A DNA stretch of 64,000 nt, from contig NZ_JBEBOY010000013.1 in the NCBI RefSeq assembly GCF_040396155.1, positions 14,674-78,673 of the forward strand. Direction: 5' to 3'. A model generated the notes under the pieces. It searched no databases and was not told the DNA's origin. It saw only the letters and a program-made list of their open reading frames with translations. Of this stretch, positions 44,618 through 53,421 are shown one piece after another; position 1 is the first letter of the stretch; the number at the start of each line of letters is the position of its first letter. A program made the translations under genes and the position numbers. Origin of the DNA: Tissierella praeacuta_A (lineage in GTDB: Bacteria; Bacillota; Clostridia; Tissierellales; Tissierellaceae).

Positions 44618-46003
44618 CTATTTATCTGCAAAGCCTTTTTTACGCCAATTGCCTTTTTTATAGAAGATTGCAGTTATAATTGCTCCCATTGTCCAAGAAA
44701 TTAGAAGAGAAACAAATGTAGACTCAGGTCTGCCTGTTGGATATGCTTCACTTCTTGTGAAATAAGCAATACTATAAGCTATTGGGACACGAAGAACAAC
44801 TGTAGAAATAAGAGAAATCCACATAGGGGTTACGGTATCTCCAGCACCACGCATAACTCCAGATAAACATTGTGTTACAGCCATTGCAATATAACCTACG
44901 GCAAGGATTCGCATCATATGCATACTTAAATCAACTAATTCGATTGTGTCAGTAAAAACTCTCATAAGATATCTGCCGAAGATTAAAATCAAAATAGTTA
45001 TTACAGTGGAAACTCCAACGGCTATCATAGTACCATCTTTAGTTCCTTTTTCAACTCTATCAATTTTCTTAGCTCCTATATTTTGTCCAGTATATGTTGT
45101 CATTGCACTTCCAAAAGAAAAGTTTGGCATCATGGCAAAGCCATCTACACGCATAACAATTACATTACAAGCTATAACCATTTCTCCGAAACTATTGGTT
45201 AAGGATTGAACAACAATCATTGCAAGAGAAAATATTGCCTGTGTAAGACCAGATGGTAATCCAAGTTTTATAAGTCTATAGGAAAACTCTTTGTCTAATT
45301 TCAGAGTTGACCAGTTTAAGTCAAAGCTATTTTTCATTTTAATTAGTTTAATTATACAGAGTATCGCTGATATTCCTTGTGCAATAACAGTTGCTAGAGC
45401 AACACCTGGAACTCCCATATTTAGTCCAGCAACGAACCAAATATCAAGTACTACGTTTAAAACTGTAGAAACAAGTAAAAATATAAGTGCCGATAAAGAA
45501 TCACCAAGTCCACGAAGAACGCCAGCTAAAATATTATAATAAGCAAATCCTGCAATGCCTAAGAAATAAATAATAAGATAATTTGCACACCAGTCAATGA
45601 TAGTATCTGGTGTATTAAGAAAAGAAAGCAATGGGCGGGTAATAATAGGGCCGATAATCATAATAATTATAGATGCAATAAGAGTTAAGGTTATACATAT
45701 GCCAATAGTATGAGAAAGCTTTTTTCGGTCCTTAGCTCCAAAGTACTGTGATACCATTATACCTGCACCTACGGCAATTCCAACAAAGAGTACAAGTAAA
45801 AGATTTAATATGGGAGATGCACTACCTACAGCAGCAAGTGCGTTATCACCTACATATTTACCAACAATAATGGAATCTGCAGTATTGTAAAACTGTTGAG
45901 CTATATTGCCAATCAACATTGGTACTGCAAATTCGGTAATCCGCTTCCAAGGAGTACCTTCTGTTAAATCCTTGGGAGAAAATAGATCTTTAAATTTTGC
46001 CAT
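44618..46003 (-). CDS. MATE family efflux transporter
   Basis: A 461-aa protein with twelve helices in two six-helix halves, starting FAVPMLIGNIAQQFYNTADSIIVGKYVGDNALAAVG, a classical MATE/DinF N-terminus, with the related second-half segments GLPSGLTQAIFSLAMIVVQ and MRVDGFAMMPNFSFGSAMTTYTGQNIGA. It exports cationic compounds or toxins using an ion gradient. GGAGGTAG upstream of the ATG. Substrate unknown. Confidence 0.93.
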   Translation of the reverse strand: MAKFKDLFSPKDLTEGTPWKRITEFAVPMLIGNIAQQFYNTADSIIVGKYVGDNALAAVGSASPILNLLLVLFVGIAVGAGIMVSQYFGAKDRKKLSHTIGICITLTLIASIIIMIIGPIITRPLLSFLNTPDTIIDWCANYLIIYFLGIAGFAYYNILAGVLRGLGDSLSALIFLLVSTVLNVVLDIWFVAGLNMGVPGVALATVIAQGISAILCIIKLIKMKNSFDLNWSTLKLDKEFSYRLIKLGLPSGLTQAIFSLAMIVVQSLTNSFGEMVIACNVIVMRVDGFAMMPNFSFGSAMTTYTGQNIGAKKIDRVEKGTKDGTMIAVGVSTVITILILIFGRYLMRVFTDTIELVDLSMHMMRILAVGYIAMAVTQCLSGVMRGAGDTVTPMWISLISTVVLRVPIAYSIAYFTRSEAYPTGRPESTFVSLLISWTMGAIITAIFYKKGNWRKKGFADK

Positions 46004-46170
46004 ATATCTACCTCCTGAATTAAGTTAATAAGATATAAAATATTCTATTGTATAGCAAGTAAAATTTAGTTTATAATAATTATTACAACTTGTCAATGTG
46101 AAATATAAAGATTAGTTTGATAATTATTAAAATAAGATTATTTTGAAGAAGATATAAATTTACATAAGTA

Positions 46171-46204
46171 TAGGGGATGGTTAAGAATCTTTAACCATCC
46201 CCTA
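46171..46204 (-). terminator. Hairpin terminator after rubrerythrin
   Basis: TAGGGGATGGTTAA (46171-46184) and TTAACCATCCCCTA (46191-46204) are exact complements. The T tail on the minus strand is weak. Confidence 0.6.
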
Positions 46205-46231
46205 ATACTTAAACTGAGTATTTGGAATTTA

Positions 46232-46726
46232 TTAATATTTAATAAATTTTGAACCGTCAGCATTACAGATACTGCATTTTCCTGGTACGGATTTTTCAAT
46301 ATTTCCGCAAATTGGACATAGGTAGTAGAATACTTCTTCTGTTTCAGCAATGTTTTCTAAAGCTTCTTTGTATAATTTTGCATGAACTTTTTCAGCTTCC
46401 ATTGCATAAGTAAAAGTTTGAACTGCTGCTTTATTTCCTTCTGCTTCTGCTGCTGCTATGAATGGTGGATACATAGTTTCAAATTCATAAGTTTCTCCAT
46501 TAACTCCATCTTCAAGATTTTCAGCAGTTGAACCAACTTTACCTGCTACTTGGAAGTGTCTAAGAGCATGAATAGTTTCAGCTTCTGCAGCTGCTTTAAA
46601 TAATTTTGCAGCATTTAATTTTCCTTCACTTTCTGCTTTCTTTGAATATGATAAGTACTTTCTATTTGCTTGTGATTCTCCAGCAAATGCATCCATAAGA
46701 TTATTAATTGTTTTGTTATTTTCCAT
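46232..46726 (-). CDS. rbr: Rubrerythrin
   Basis: A 164-aa non-haem di-iron peroxidase. The N-terminal ferritin-like domain has the Glu/His ligands in AFAGESQANRKY, AAEAETIHALRHF, IAAAEAEGN and AMEAEKVHAKLY; the C-terminal rubredoxin centre is CPICGNIEKSVPGKCSICNA. The domain order (di-iron first, rubredoxin last) is that of classical rubrerythrin. It reduces H2O2 in anaerobes. It lies 52 nt after perR on the same strand, a widespread PerR target arrangement. Confidence 0.95.
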   Translation of the reverse strand: MENNKTINNLMDAFAGESQANRKYLSYSKKAESEGKLNAAKLFKAAAEAETIHALRHFQVAGKVGSTAENLEDGVNGETYEFETMYPPFIAAAEAEGNKAAVQTFTYAMEAEKVHAKLYKEALENIAETEEVFYYLCPICGNIEKSVPGKCSICNADGSKFIKY

Positions 46727-46778
46727 TTATATCTCCTCCATTTTATTTAATTAATATTTTTAAAAGACTGTTTTGTCT

Positions 46779-47216
46779 TTATATATCACTATTTTTTTGA
46801 ATACATGTTGGACATATACCTTTAAAATAGACATCTCTATGGTTAATTTTGAAATTGTCTAAACCCTTTATAGTTAATGAATCAAAGTCTACTTCAAAAT
46901 CAAATATTTTCCTACAAGACTCACATTTAAAATGTCCATGATTGTTAGTTGCAATATCGTATCGAGTTTCATTATCTTCTATTGTTATGACCTTTACTAG
47001 GTCGGCATCTATTAATGTATTTAAAGTATTATAAATAGTTGTTTTTGATAATGTAGGGACTTCCTTTTGTAAATCAGTATATATTTGATCTACAGTAGGA
47101 TGGGTTCTATGATTAATTAAATACTCTAAAACCTTTAGCCTTTGGTGAGAAAGACGAATTTTTTTATTTTTCAATTCATTAGTTAATTCTTCAAAAGCTA
47201 TATTCACATATCTCAC
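46779..47216 (-). CDS. perR: PerR, Fur-family peroxide-sensing repressor
   Basis: A 145-aa Fur-family protein. An N-terminal winged helix (HPTVDQIYTDLQKEVPTLSKTTIYNTLNTLIDADLV) precedes the metal-binding NNHGHFKCESC...ICPTCIQK, giving two CxxC zinc knuckles, with His/Asp regulatory-site residues (H..HFKC). Oxidation of the Fe-bound His derepresses targets in PerR. PerR-box-like repeats lie upstream. The GTG at 47216 is only 1 nt from AAGGA; a second GTG at 47207 is spaced better (10 nt). Confidence 0.88.
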   Translation of the reverse strand: MRYVNIAFEELTNELKNKKIRLSHQRLKVLEYLINHRTHPTVDQIYTDLQKEVPTLSKTTIYNTLNTLIDADLVKVITIEDNETRYDIATNNHGHFKCESCRKIFDFEVDFDSLTIKGLDNFKINHRDVYFKGICPTCIQKNSDI

Positions 47217-47235
47217 ATCCTTGATATATTAGGAC

Positions 47236-47279
47236 TATAATCATTACGTGGAATGATTACTAACTTGTAATGATTACAA
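47236..47279. promoter_or_regulatory. Tandem PerR boxes upstream of perR
   Basis: TTGTAATGATTACAA (47265-47279) is a perfect 7-1-7 palindrome, one or two changes from the PerR box TTATAATNATTATAA. TATAATCATTAC (47236-47247) and AATGATT (47252-47258) form a second partial copy. This suggests autoregulation of perR-rbr. Confidence 0.72.
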
Positions 47280-47778
47280 TATAATTATAGTTGTAAATTC
47301 ATTAGATGTCAAGTAAAAATTTAAATATATTTTGTTTTATAGGATTTTCTTTAGAAATCCATATATTATGGTTTGGTTTTAAAATAGTATTTGTACTTAT
47401 AATAAGTACTCTAAAAGTAGAGGAGATAGATGGAAATCAGCGATATTAGAAGTGTTGGCTATTAGAAAAAATTATATACAATGATACATAGATAAAGGAG
47501 ATTGAATTTAAACATGTTCTAAAGATGGTTTCAAGATTGAGATAAGATAAGTAAAAATATTTAACTAAATGATAGAATTAAATATCTATAATATAAGTTA
47601 AATACTCCTAAGATTTATAGAAGAGATGAAATAAAGTTTGAATATATGGTATCATTTAGAATATACACTGTTAAAATTCAAGTAAAAGTATTAAATAATA
47701 AAATCTTATAAAATGGGGGGAGTTCGCTGAGTGATGTATTAAGAACAATATAATATAGGGGAAGGGGTTGGGGATAAA
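47280..47778. other. AT-rich gap upstream of the anchored 150-aa protein
   Basis: About 500 bases with no supported gene. A weakly initiated reading MEISDIRSVGY (ATG after GGAGATAG near 47422-47430) ends after 11 codons and is not convincing. I see no RNA motif, terminator or repeat. Confidence 0.4.
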
Positions 47779-48231
47779 GTGGAAAATATAAAAATAAAGA
47801 ATCCAAAAGTAAAAAAGAATGTTATAATAATTGCTTTCATTTTATTAACCTTATTAACTGTTAGATTATATAAGGACAATAGAAGATTAAAAAATAGAAT
47901 AGCTTCATTTGATAAACATACAATGGATATGACAACTATATTTTTACCAAAGGATTGGATTTTGCCAATATTATCTGAGAAACCGATTGAACTTAAGTCA
48001 TTATATCAATTAGATGGAATATTAATGATGTCTAATTCACTTTTTGTAAACGATTTTGGATTAACTGAATTTACGAAAATCGATTATTTTGAGAATACAA
48101 GAATAGGCGTTCAAAGATTAATTAAATTAATAGAATCCAATGCTGATGATAAAGAGATTGACAAGTTAGTAAATGAACTTATTGAAATGCAGAATGATAT
48201 TCTTGAAAATCCTTTAGATATAACTAAATAA
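47779..48231 (+). CDS. Membrane-anchored protein of unknown function
   Basis: A 150-aa protein from a GTG with GGGG 5 nt upstream. A basic N-terminus (KIKNPKVKKN), one membrane helix (VIIIAFILLTLLTV, ~residues 14-28), then a ~120-residue helical extracytoplasmic region ending in acidic helices (IKLIESNADDKEIDKLVNELIEM). Its layout parallels the anchored protein at 34021, but no sequence similarity is evident. Not recognised. Confidence 0.5.
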   Translation: MENIKIKNPKVKKNVIIIAFILLTLLTVRLYKDNRRLKNRIASFDKHTMDMTTIFLPKDWILPILSEKPIELKSLYQLDGILMMSNSLFVNDFGLTEFTKIDYFENTRIGVQRLIKLIESNADDKEIDKLVNELIEMQNDILENPLDITK

Positions 48232-48283
48232 ATTTTAATTTTAATCGAATTTTTAATTGGAAGAATAAAATAATATAAATAGG

Positions 48284-48316
48284 CAAAAACTCAAACATAT
48301 GTTTGAGTTTTTGCTA
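48284..48316 (+). terminator. Palindromic terminator
   Basis: GCAAAAACTCAAACAT and its complement ATGTTTGAGTTTTTGC form a perfect 32-nt palindrome with A and T runs. An apparent ATG at 48299 inside it is therefore not a real start of the next gene. Confidence 0.75.
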
Positions 48317-48364
48317 TTACTATGGTATAATTTACCTAAAATAATCGGTGATGAGGTGTTAGCG

Positions 48365-49651
48365 GTGGATGTCTTAGAGAAGTTAAAGATATTGTCTGAT
48401 GCAGCTAAATATGATGTTTCTTGTTCATCTAGTGGAAGTAATCGAAAAAATAAAAAGGGTGGATTAGGAGATGCTAGTCTAGCTGGTATATGTCATAGCT
48501 GGTCTGATGATGGAAGATGTATTTCCTTATTAAAGATTCTTATGACTAATTATTGCATTTATGATTGTGCTTATTGTATTAATAGATATTCCAATGATTT
48601 ACCTAGGGCAATTTTTACACCAGAGGAGATAGTTGATTTAACTATAAATTTTTATAAAAGAAATTATATAGAAGGTTTATTTTTAAGCTCTGCTGTATTT
48701 AAATCTCCTAACTATACAATGGAAATGCTCCTTCAAGTAGTTAAGAAGCTTAGAGAAGAAGAAAATTTCAATGGATATATTCATACAAAGGCAATACCTA
48801 GAGCAGATGAGGATATTGTTAATAAAATAGGCAGATATGTGGATAGAATGAGTGTAAACATAGAGTTACCCACAGAGGAAGGACTGAAACTTTTAGCACC
48901 CCAAAAGAATAAAACAAATATTTTAAAACCTATGGGCTTAATTAAAACTGGAATTACTCAATTTGTAGAAGAAAAGAAGAAATTTAGATTTAGTCCTAAA
49001 TTTGTTCCAGCAGGTCAGACTACACAATTAATAGTAGGCGCAACAAAGGATAATGATTTAAAAATCCTTAGATTGTCTGAAGGATTATATAATTCCTATG
49101 GTCTTAAAAGAGTATATTATTCAGCTTTTATACCTGTATCAAATAATCCTAAGCTTCCAGTTATTAAATCCCCGCCTCTTCTAAGAGAAAATAGGCTTTA
49201 CCAAGCAGATTGGCTTCTTAGATTTTATGGATTCGAAGCTAAGGAATTATTAGATGAAAATAAGCCAGACTTTGATTTAGCATTAGACCCTAAATGTGAT
49301 TGGGCGCTTCGCAATATTCATCTGTTTCCAGTGGAGATAAATAAGGCAGATTATACTATGTTGCTACGGGTTCCCGGCATTGGAGTGAAATCTGCGATTA
49401 AAATAGTTCAAGCCAGAAGATTTTCAGCTATAGACTTTTATGATTTAAAGAAATTAGGAATTGTACTTAAAAGAGCCCAGTATTTTATTACTTGTAAGGG
49501 AAAATACTACGGTTTAAAATCTATGGATAGTCAAATAATCCGCAATCAATTAGTAGAGGGTCCACCAAGAGAAAAAAATTATCAACAACTATCTTTATTC
49601 GACCAAGTATCCCTTGAAGATAAGTATATTCAAATAGGAGGACAACTCTAA
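48365..49651 (+). CDS. Putative DNA modification/repair radical SAM protein
   Basis: A 428-aa protein; the GTG at 48365 gives MDVLEKLKILSDAAKYDVSCSSSG, the conserved family start, with GAGGTG 6 nt upstream. A radical SAM cluster motif CIYDCAYC (CxxxCxxC) follows at ~residue 63, and the C-terminus has a helix-hairpin-helix, INKADYTMLLRVPGIGVKSAIKI, typical of DNA-binding proteins. It overlaps the next gene by one base; the two genes always travel together in many Firmicutes and are predicted to act on DNA. Chemistry is not known. Confidence 0.85.
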   Translation: MDVLEKLKILSDAAKYDVSCSSSGSNRKNKKGGLGDASLAGICHSWSDDGRCISLLKILMTNYCIYDCAYCINRYSNDLPRAIFTPEEIVDLTINFYKRNYIEGLFLSSAVFKSPNYTMEMLLQVVKKLREEENFNGYIHTKAIPRADEDIVNKIGRYVDRMSVNIELPTEEGLKLLAPQKNKTNILKPMGLIKTGITQFVEEKKKFRFSPKFVPAGQTTQLIVGATKDNDLKILRLSEGLYNSYGLKRVYYSAFIPVSNNPKLPVIKSPPLLRENRLYQADWLLRFYGFEAKELLDENKPDFDLALDPKCDWALRNIHLFPVEINKADYTMLLRVPGIGVKSAIKIVQARRFSAIDFYDLKKLGIVLKRAQYFITCKGKYYGLKSMDSQIIRNQLVEGPPREKNYQQLSLFDQVSLEDKYIQIGGQL

Positions 49652-50385
49652 TGTTACATTATATTTATGATGGTAGTTTCGATGGACTCTTGACTTCAAT
49701 TTATGAAGCTTATTATAGAAAAGAAAATATTGATGATATAATACCAGAGGATAGTATGGAAGAAAATTTCCTAATGCAAAAAGTATTTATTTCAACAGAC
49801 GGAGAAAAGGCTAGAAAGGTATATGAATCCATAGAAAATAAGATTTCAAAGGAAGCTTTGAAGAGAGTATTCTATTCATATTTATCTGAGTTACCAAAGC
49901 ATGGAATAACAATACTTAAATATCTTCAATTAGGATTTAAAATTGGGGCACAGGTGAACTCTAATTTATCAAATGATATTATATTAAAAATAGATAATAT
50001 TAATTACAAGGTAGCTATGGAGAAACATAGAATGCTGGGACTTATTAGATTTAAACAACTTGAAAACGGAATACTATATTCTTCCATAGAACCGGATTAC
50101 AATATCATAGGATTACTTGCACCACATTTTGCTTCTAGAATGATGAATGAGAACTGGGTAATACATGATATAAAGAGAGGAATAGGGGTATTCTATAATA
50201 AAAAGGAGTGGGTTATTAAGGATATAGAAGTTACAGATTCTTTAATAATAAAAGAAGAAGAGGAGGAGTATCAGGAGCTTTGGAAAGTGTATTTTAAATC
50301 CATAGCCATTCAAAATAGAGTTAATCCTAAGTTGCAAAAAAGAAATATGCCAATGAGATATTGGAAGCATTTAGTAGAGAAATAA
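49651..50385 (+). CDS. TIGR03915 family putative DNA repair protein
   Basis: A 244-aa protein starting LHYIYDGSFDGLLTSIYEAYYRKE, the typical beginning of the TIGR03915/DUF4130 family, with a C-terminal DNA-repair-glycosylase-like region (LLAPHFASRMMNENWVIHDIKRGIGVFYNKKEW). It starts in the stop codon of the radical SAM gene (TAATG), showing coupling. Partnering with the radical SAM protein is family knowledge; the substrate is unknown. Confidence 0.85.
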   Translation: MLHYIYDGSFDGLLTSIYEAYYRKENIDDIIPEDSMEENFLMQKVFISTDGEKARKVYESIENKISKEALKRVFYSYLSELPKHGITILKYLQLGFKIGAQVNSNLSNDIILKIDNINYKVAMEKHRMLGLIRFKQLENGILYSSIEPDYNIIGLLAPHFASRMMNENWVIHDIKRGIGVFYNKKEWVIKDIEVTDSLIIKEEEEEYQELWKVYFKSIAIQNRVNPKLQKRNMPMRYWKHLVEK

Positions 50386-50475
50386 TATAAGATATTCCTA
50401 TAATAATGGACAGTGATGATTTTCTTCCTTTAGGGAAAAGAGTTTTTAAATTTTTTTCTGAAAATAAAAATGGAA

Positions 50476-50512
50476 AAGGGATACCTTAAGATTTAATTTT
50501 AAGGTATCCCTT
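50476..50512. terminator. Bidirectional terminator between convergent operons
   Basis: AAGGGATACCTTAA (50476-50489) and TTAAGGTATCCCTT (50499-50512) are exact complements with AT-rich flanks, between the TIGR03915 gene and the M56-M23 gene. Confidence 0.78.
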
Positions 50513-50521
50513 ACTATATCA

Positions 50522-51985
50522 TTAGTTGTTTTTAAAATAGTCTAATGGTTCAACGGCTTCACCATCTTTTCTTACTTCAAAATGTAAGTGAGGACCAGTG
50601 CTGGCTCCAGTCGAACCTACTTTTGCAATAGCTGTACCAAAGGTTATTTCATCATTTTCTTCAACAAGAAGTTCAGAACAATGGGCATATACTGTGGCTA
50701 AATTGTTACCATGGTCAATAATTATTGTTTTACCATATCCTCCTTCATATTGTGAAAATACTACCTTACCATCTGCTGCTGCTATAATAATTTCCCCTTC
50801 TTCTCCAGGAATGTCAATACCAGTATGGACCTTTTCCATTTTTGTAACAGGATGAACTCTCTTACCAAATGGTGCAGAAATCTTTGTGTAATTAGGTACA
50901 GGCCAAATCATTTCTAGGAGCTGAATATCTTCCATATTTGTTACTATGGAATTATTTAAACTATTATCAGCCACTGCTTTAATATTTCCATTACTTAAAA
51001 ATATACTAGTCATTAACATAAACACCAAAATAGTAACAAAAGATAATTTATATGAACCTTCTTTAAATTTCTTTATCATTATAATCCTCCTTTTTAGATC
51101 CTTTTTCTTATTTATAAATTCTGTAGTAACAATCTTATATGATTTTGTTTTACTTCTCTCCAAGAGATTGATTATACATAGACCATAGTCCTCTTTTTCA
51201 TCTTCTTTGAAAGATGAAAGAGCCAATGCATCGCAAGCAATTTCACAGTCATTTTTCATTCTGTAAAGACCATACCAAATAATAGGATTAAACCAATAAA
51301 CTATCTGTAAAATATATATAAAGGTATAAAGAAATATATCCTTTCTTTTATAATGTGCCAATTCATGTGAGATAACGTATCTTAAATTATCAATATCAAT
51401 CTTTTTTTCTATATCATAAGGTAATAATATACAGGGATTAAAAAGACCATATAAGCAAGGTGAATAGACAAAAGGTGATTTATAAGCCTTTAAGGATATT
51501 CTTATATTAAGTTTTCTTTGGCTTTCAATTAATATTTGTTCAATATATTCTTCTACAGATGTTTGACTAAGTTTAATTAAATATCCATATTTTATATTGG
51601 ATACTATGAAATTTAGTGTCAATATTAAAATGCCTAAAATCCATATACTTGGGAATAAATACTTAATTGAGAAATTAGAGGAGATCCTAAGTAGGCTTTG
51701 CTGACTAAGACCATTATTTAACCATTTAATAATTTCTGATTTTGTTATGGTATAATCAGGTTTTAATATAGCATTATAAGGATTGATTTTAGAAAATATA
51801 TTAAATAATCTTAGATTCATATTAGATAAAGTCAGCCTTATAATAAGTAAAAACCAAAGTAAACATTGACCTTTAGCTCCAATTTTTTCTCTAAATATCT
51901 TTTTCACTAATAAAATAATTCCAATTAAAAGACTAGATTTGATTGAAGACTCTAAAATTGTATAAAAAAGCTTTGTAAGTATCAT
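50522..51985 (-). CDS. M56 (BlaR1-type) membrane peptidase fused to an M23 endopeptidase domain
   Basis: A 487-aa protein. Residues ~1-310 are the BlaR1/MecR1 M56 module: several membrane helices, the zinc motif in VISHELAHYKRKD and the downstream NDCEIACDALAL acid. After another helix (~315-335), residues ~370-487 form a LytM/M23 domain with HTGIDIPG, YAHCSELLV and PHLHFEVRKDG, the metal and catalytic His set. The penicillin-sensing domain of BlaR1 is thus replaced by a peptidoglycan endopeptidase. It follows blaI by 12 nt on the same strand and presumably cleaves or inactivates it on a wall signal; this is inference. Confidence 0.88.
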   Translation of the reverse strand: MILTKLFYTILESSIKSSLLIGIILLVKKIFREKIGAKGQCLLWFLLIIRLTLSNMNLRLFNIFSKINPYNAILKPDYTITKSEIIKWLNNGLSQQSLLRISSNFSIKYLFPSIWILGILILTLNFIVSNIKYGYLIKLSQTSVEEYIEQILIESQRKLNIRISLKAYKSPFVYSPCLYGLFNPCILLPYDIEKKIDIDNLRYVISHELAHYKRKDIFLYTFIYILQIVYWFNPIIWYGLYRMKNDCEIACDALALSSFKEDEKEDYGLCIINLLERSKTKSYKIVTTEFINKKKDLKRRIIMIKKFKEGSYKLSFVTILVFMLMTSIFLSNGNIKAVADNSLNNSIVTNMEDIQLLEMIWPVPNYTKISAPFGKRVHPVTKMEKVHTGIDIPGEEGEIIIAAADGKVVFSQYEGGYGKTIIIDHGNNLATVYAHCSELLVEENDEITFGTAIAKVGSTGASTGPHLHFEVRKDGEAVEPLDYFKNN

Positions 51986-51997
51986 AAATGATTCTCC

Positions 51998-52372
51998 TTA
52001 ATTCTTCTTTTTATCTAAGATTTCTTTTAATTCGTTTATCTCCTCATTAGAGAACTCATATTCTTCAATAAAACTAGCAATCATAGCCTTTAACTCGCCC
52101 TTATAAAATTTATTGACAAATCTATTAGCTCTTGCATTGATGCAATCCTCTTTATTCATAAGAGGATAATAGTAATAAGATTTTCCTCTTTTTTCATAGT
52201 CTATTACATTTTTGTCTACAAGTCTTGATATAAGAGTTTTAATTGTAGTTGGCTTCCAATCTCTCTTTTGCTCGATTTTTTCAATTATTTCCTTTGAGCT
52301 AAGAGGATTATTATCCCAAAGGATTTCCATGATGTCCCATTCTGAGTTTGATATTTTAATCGATTTTTCCAT
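51998..52372 (-). CDS. blaI: BlaI/MecI family transcriptional repressor
   Basis: A 124-aa winged-helix repressor: ISNSEWDIMEILWDNNPLSSKEIIEKIEQKRDWKPTTIKTLISRLVDKNVIDYEKRGKSYYYYPL is the BlaI DNA-binding domain, and the remainder is the dimerisation helix cut by the membrane peptidase in known systems. GGAGGTG precedes the ATG. Two BlaI-type operators lie in the promoter. Without a beta-lactamase nearby, the pair probably controls itself or wall-stress genes. Confidence 0.9.
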   Translation of the reverse strand: MEKSIKISNSEWDIMEILWDNNPLSSKEIIEKIEQKRDWKPTTIKTLISRLVDKNVIDYEKRGKSYYYYPLMNKEDCINARANRFVNKFYKGELKAMIASFIEEYEFSNEEINELKEILDKKKN

Positions 52373-52396
52373 ATTATCACCTCCTATAAAGTTATG

Positions 52397-52449
52397 ACTA
52401 CAGGTGTAGTTTATATTTACAGTCTACAGTTGTAGTCACGAAAAGTCAA
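52397..52449 (-). promoter_or_regulatory. blaI promoter with two BlaI-type operators
   Basis: On the minus strand TTGACT (52449-52444), 17 nt and TAGACT (52426-52421). Operators ACTACA-GG-TGTAGT (52397-52410) and CTACA-GT-TGTAG (52424-52435) both fit TACA-N2-TGTA, with centres 26 bp apart; the second overlaps the -10 box. Confidence 0.78.
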
Positions 52450-52861
52450 GGATAATATTTTAAATAATAAAAGAATTATAAATTACATATATTATTAGAA
52501 TTAATTCAAGTATTTTAATAATTAACTTCTAAACTAACTTTATAAAGATTGGTTTATTGAATGAACTTATAAATTATAGTTTTATAAATTATGGAATTAT
52601 AATTTGATAATCATTTTTTATGGATACTTTTAATGATCTAAATGTAATTTAGGTATTTATGATAATGGGAAATTTACTTAAAATAACATGATAATTTAAT
52701 ATAAAATCTTTGTAATATAAAATACATACTATTCTTTTTAGATTAGTAAGAAAGCCTATTTTCCATTTAGGATTTACTTAGATAAGATTTATGGGAATTG
52801 GGTAATAAATATAAAGATTAATGGTATAATCAATAATGAATATCTTTAAGGAGTGGATTAG
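52450..52861. other. AT-rich gap between blaI and the nitroreductase gene
   Basis: About 410 bases of very AT-rich DNA with no supported gene, hairpin or RNA motif apart from the promoter region and AAGGAGTGG RBS of the nitroreductase. Confidence 0.45.
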
Positions 52862-53371
52862 ATGAATGTATTAGATACTATATTTACTAGAAGAAGTATT
52901 AGAAAGTTTACAGGTGAACAAATAAAAGAAGAGGATTTAAAACTTATTCTTAAGGCAGGATTTCAAGCTCCTTCTGCACATAATATGGAACCAAGAGATT
53001 ATATAGTAGTGAGGGATAGGGAGGTTTTAAATAAAATTTCTGAATTTCATAAATATGCAAAGATGTTACCAAATGCGGGGTGTGGAATAATCGTTTGTGG
53101 AGATACAGAAAGACAAGAAGAAATGGGATTTTTAATAGAGGACTGTTCTGCATCAATTCAAAATATATTGTTGGCAGCTCATGGTCTTGGTTTAGGTGCA
53201 GTATGGTGTGGACTTTACTCTAGAGAAGATTTAGTTGATAATATGTCTAAAACTTTAGGATTGCCTGCCCATATTATTCCAATTGGCATGGTGGTAATAG
53301 GTGTAAAAGATGAAGAAAAGAAGTCAATAGATAGATATAATGAGGAAAAAATCCATTATAACAAATGGTAA
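52862..53371 (+). CDS. Nitroreductase family protein
   Basis: A 169-aa FMN enzyme: TRRSIRKFTGEQIKEEDLKLILKAGFQAPSAHNMEPRDYIVV (FMN phosphate Arg residues), GFLIEDCSASIQNILLAAHGLGLGAVWCGLYSRED and a C-terminal VIGVKDEE. It reduces nitro or quinone-like substrates with NAD(P)H; the true substrate is unknown. Monocistronic, with a bidirectional terminator at 53385. Confidence 0.92.
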   Translation: MNVLDTIFTRRSIRKFTGEQIKEEDLKLILKAGFQAPSAHNMEPRDYIVVRDREVLNKISEFHKYAKMLPNAGCGIIVCGDTERQEEMGFLIEDCSASIQNILLAAHGLGLGAVWCGLYSREDLVDNMSKTLGLPAHIIPIGMVVIGVKDEEKKSIDRYNEEKIHYNKW

Positions 53372-53384
53372 AGACTATAAAAAC

Positions 53385-53421
53385 AAACCACCTGAAAAAT
53401 TTTTGAAGGTGGTTTATTTTA
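53385..53421. terminator. Bidirectional terminator between nitroreductase and degV
   Basis: AAACCACCT (53385-53393) and AGGTGGTTT (53407-53415) with an inner pairing GAAAAATTTTTGA; A and T runs on both sides. Confidence 0.78.

Noticed and set aside
48299..48364. Longer radical SAM protein from ATG 48299
   Set aside because: That ATG is inside a perfect terminator palindrome; the GTG at 48365 matches the family N-terminus and has an RBS.
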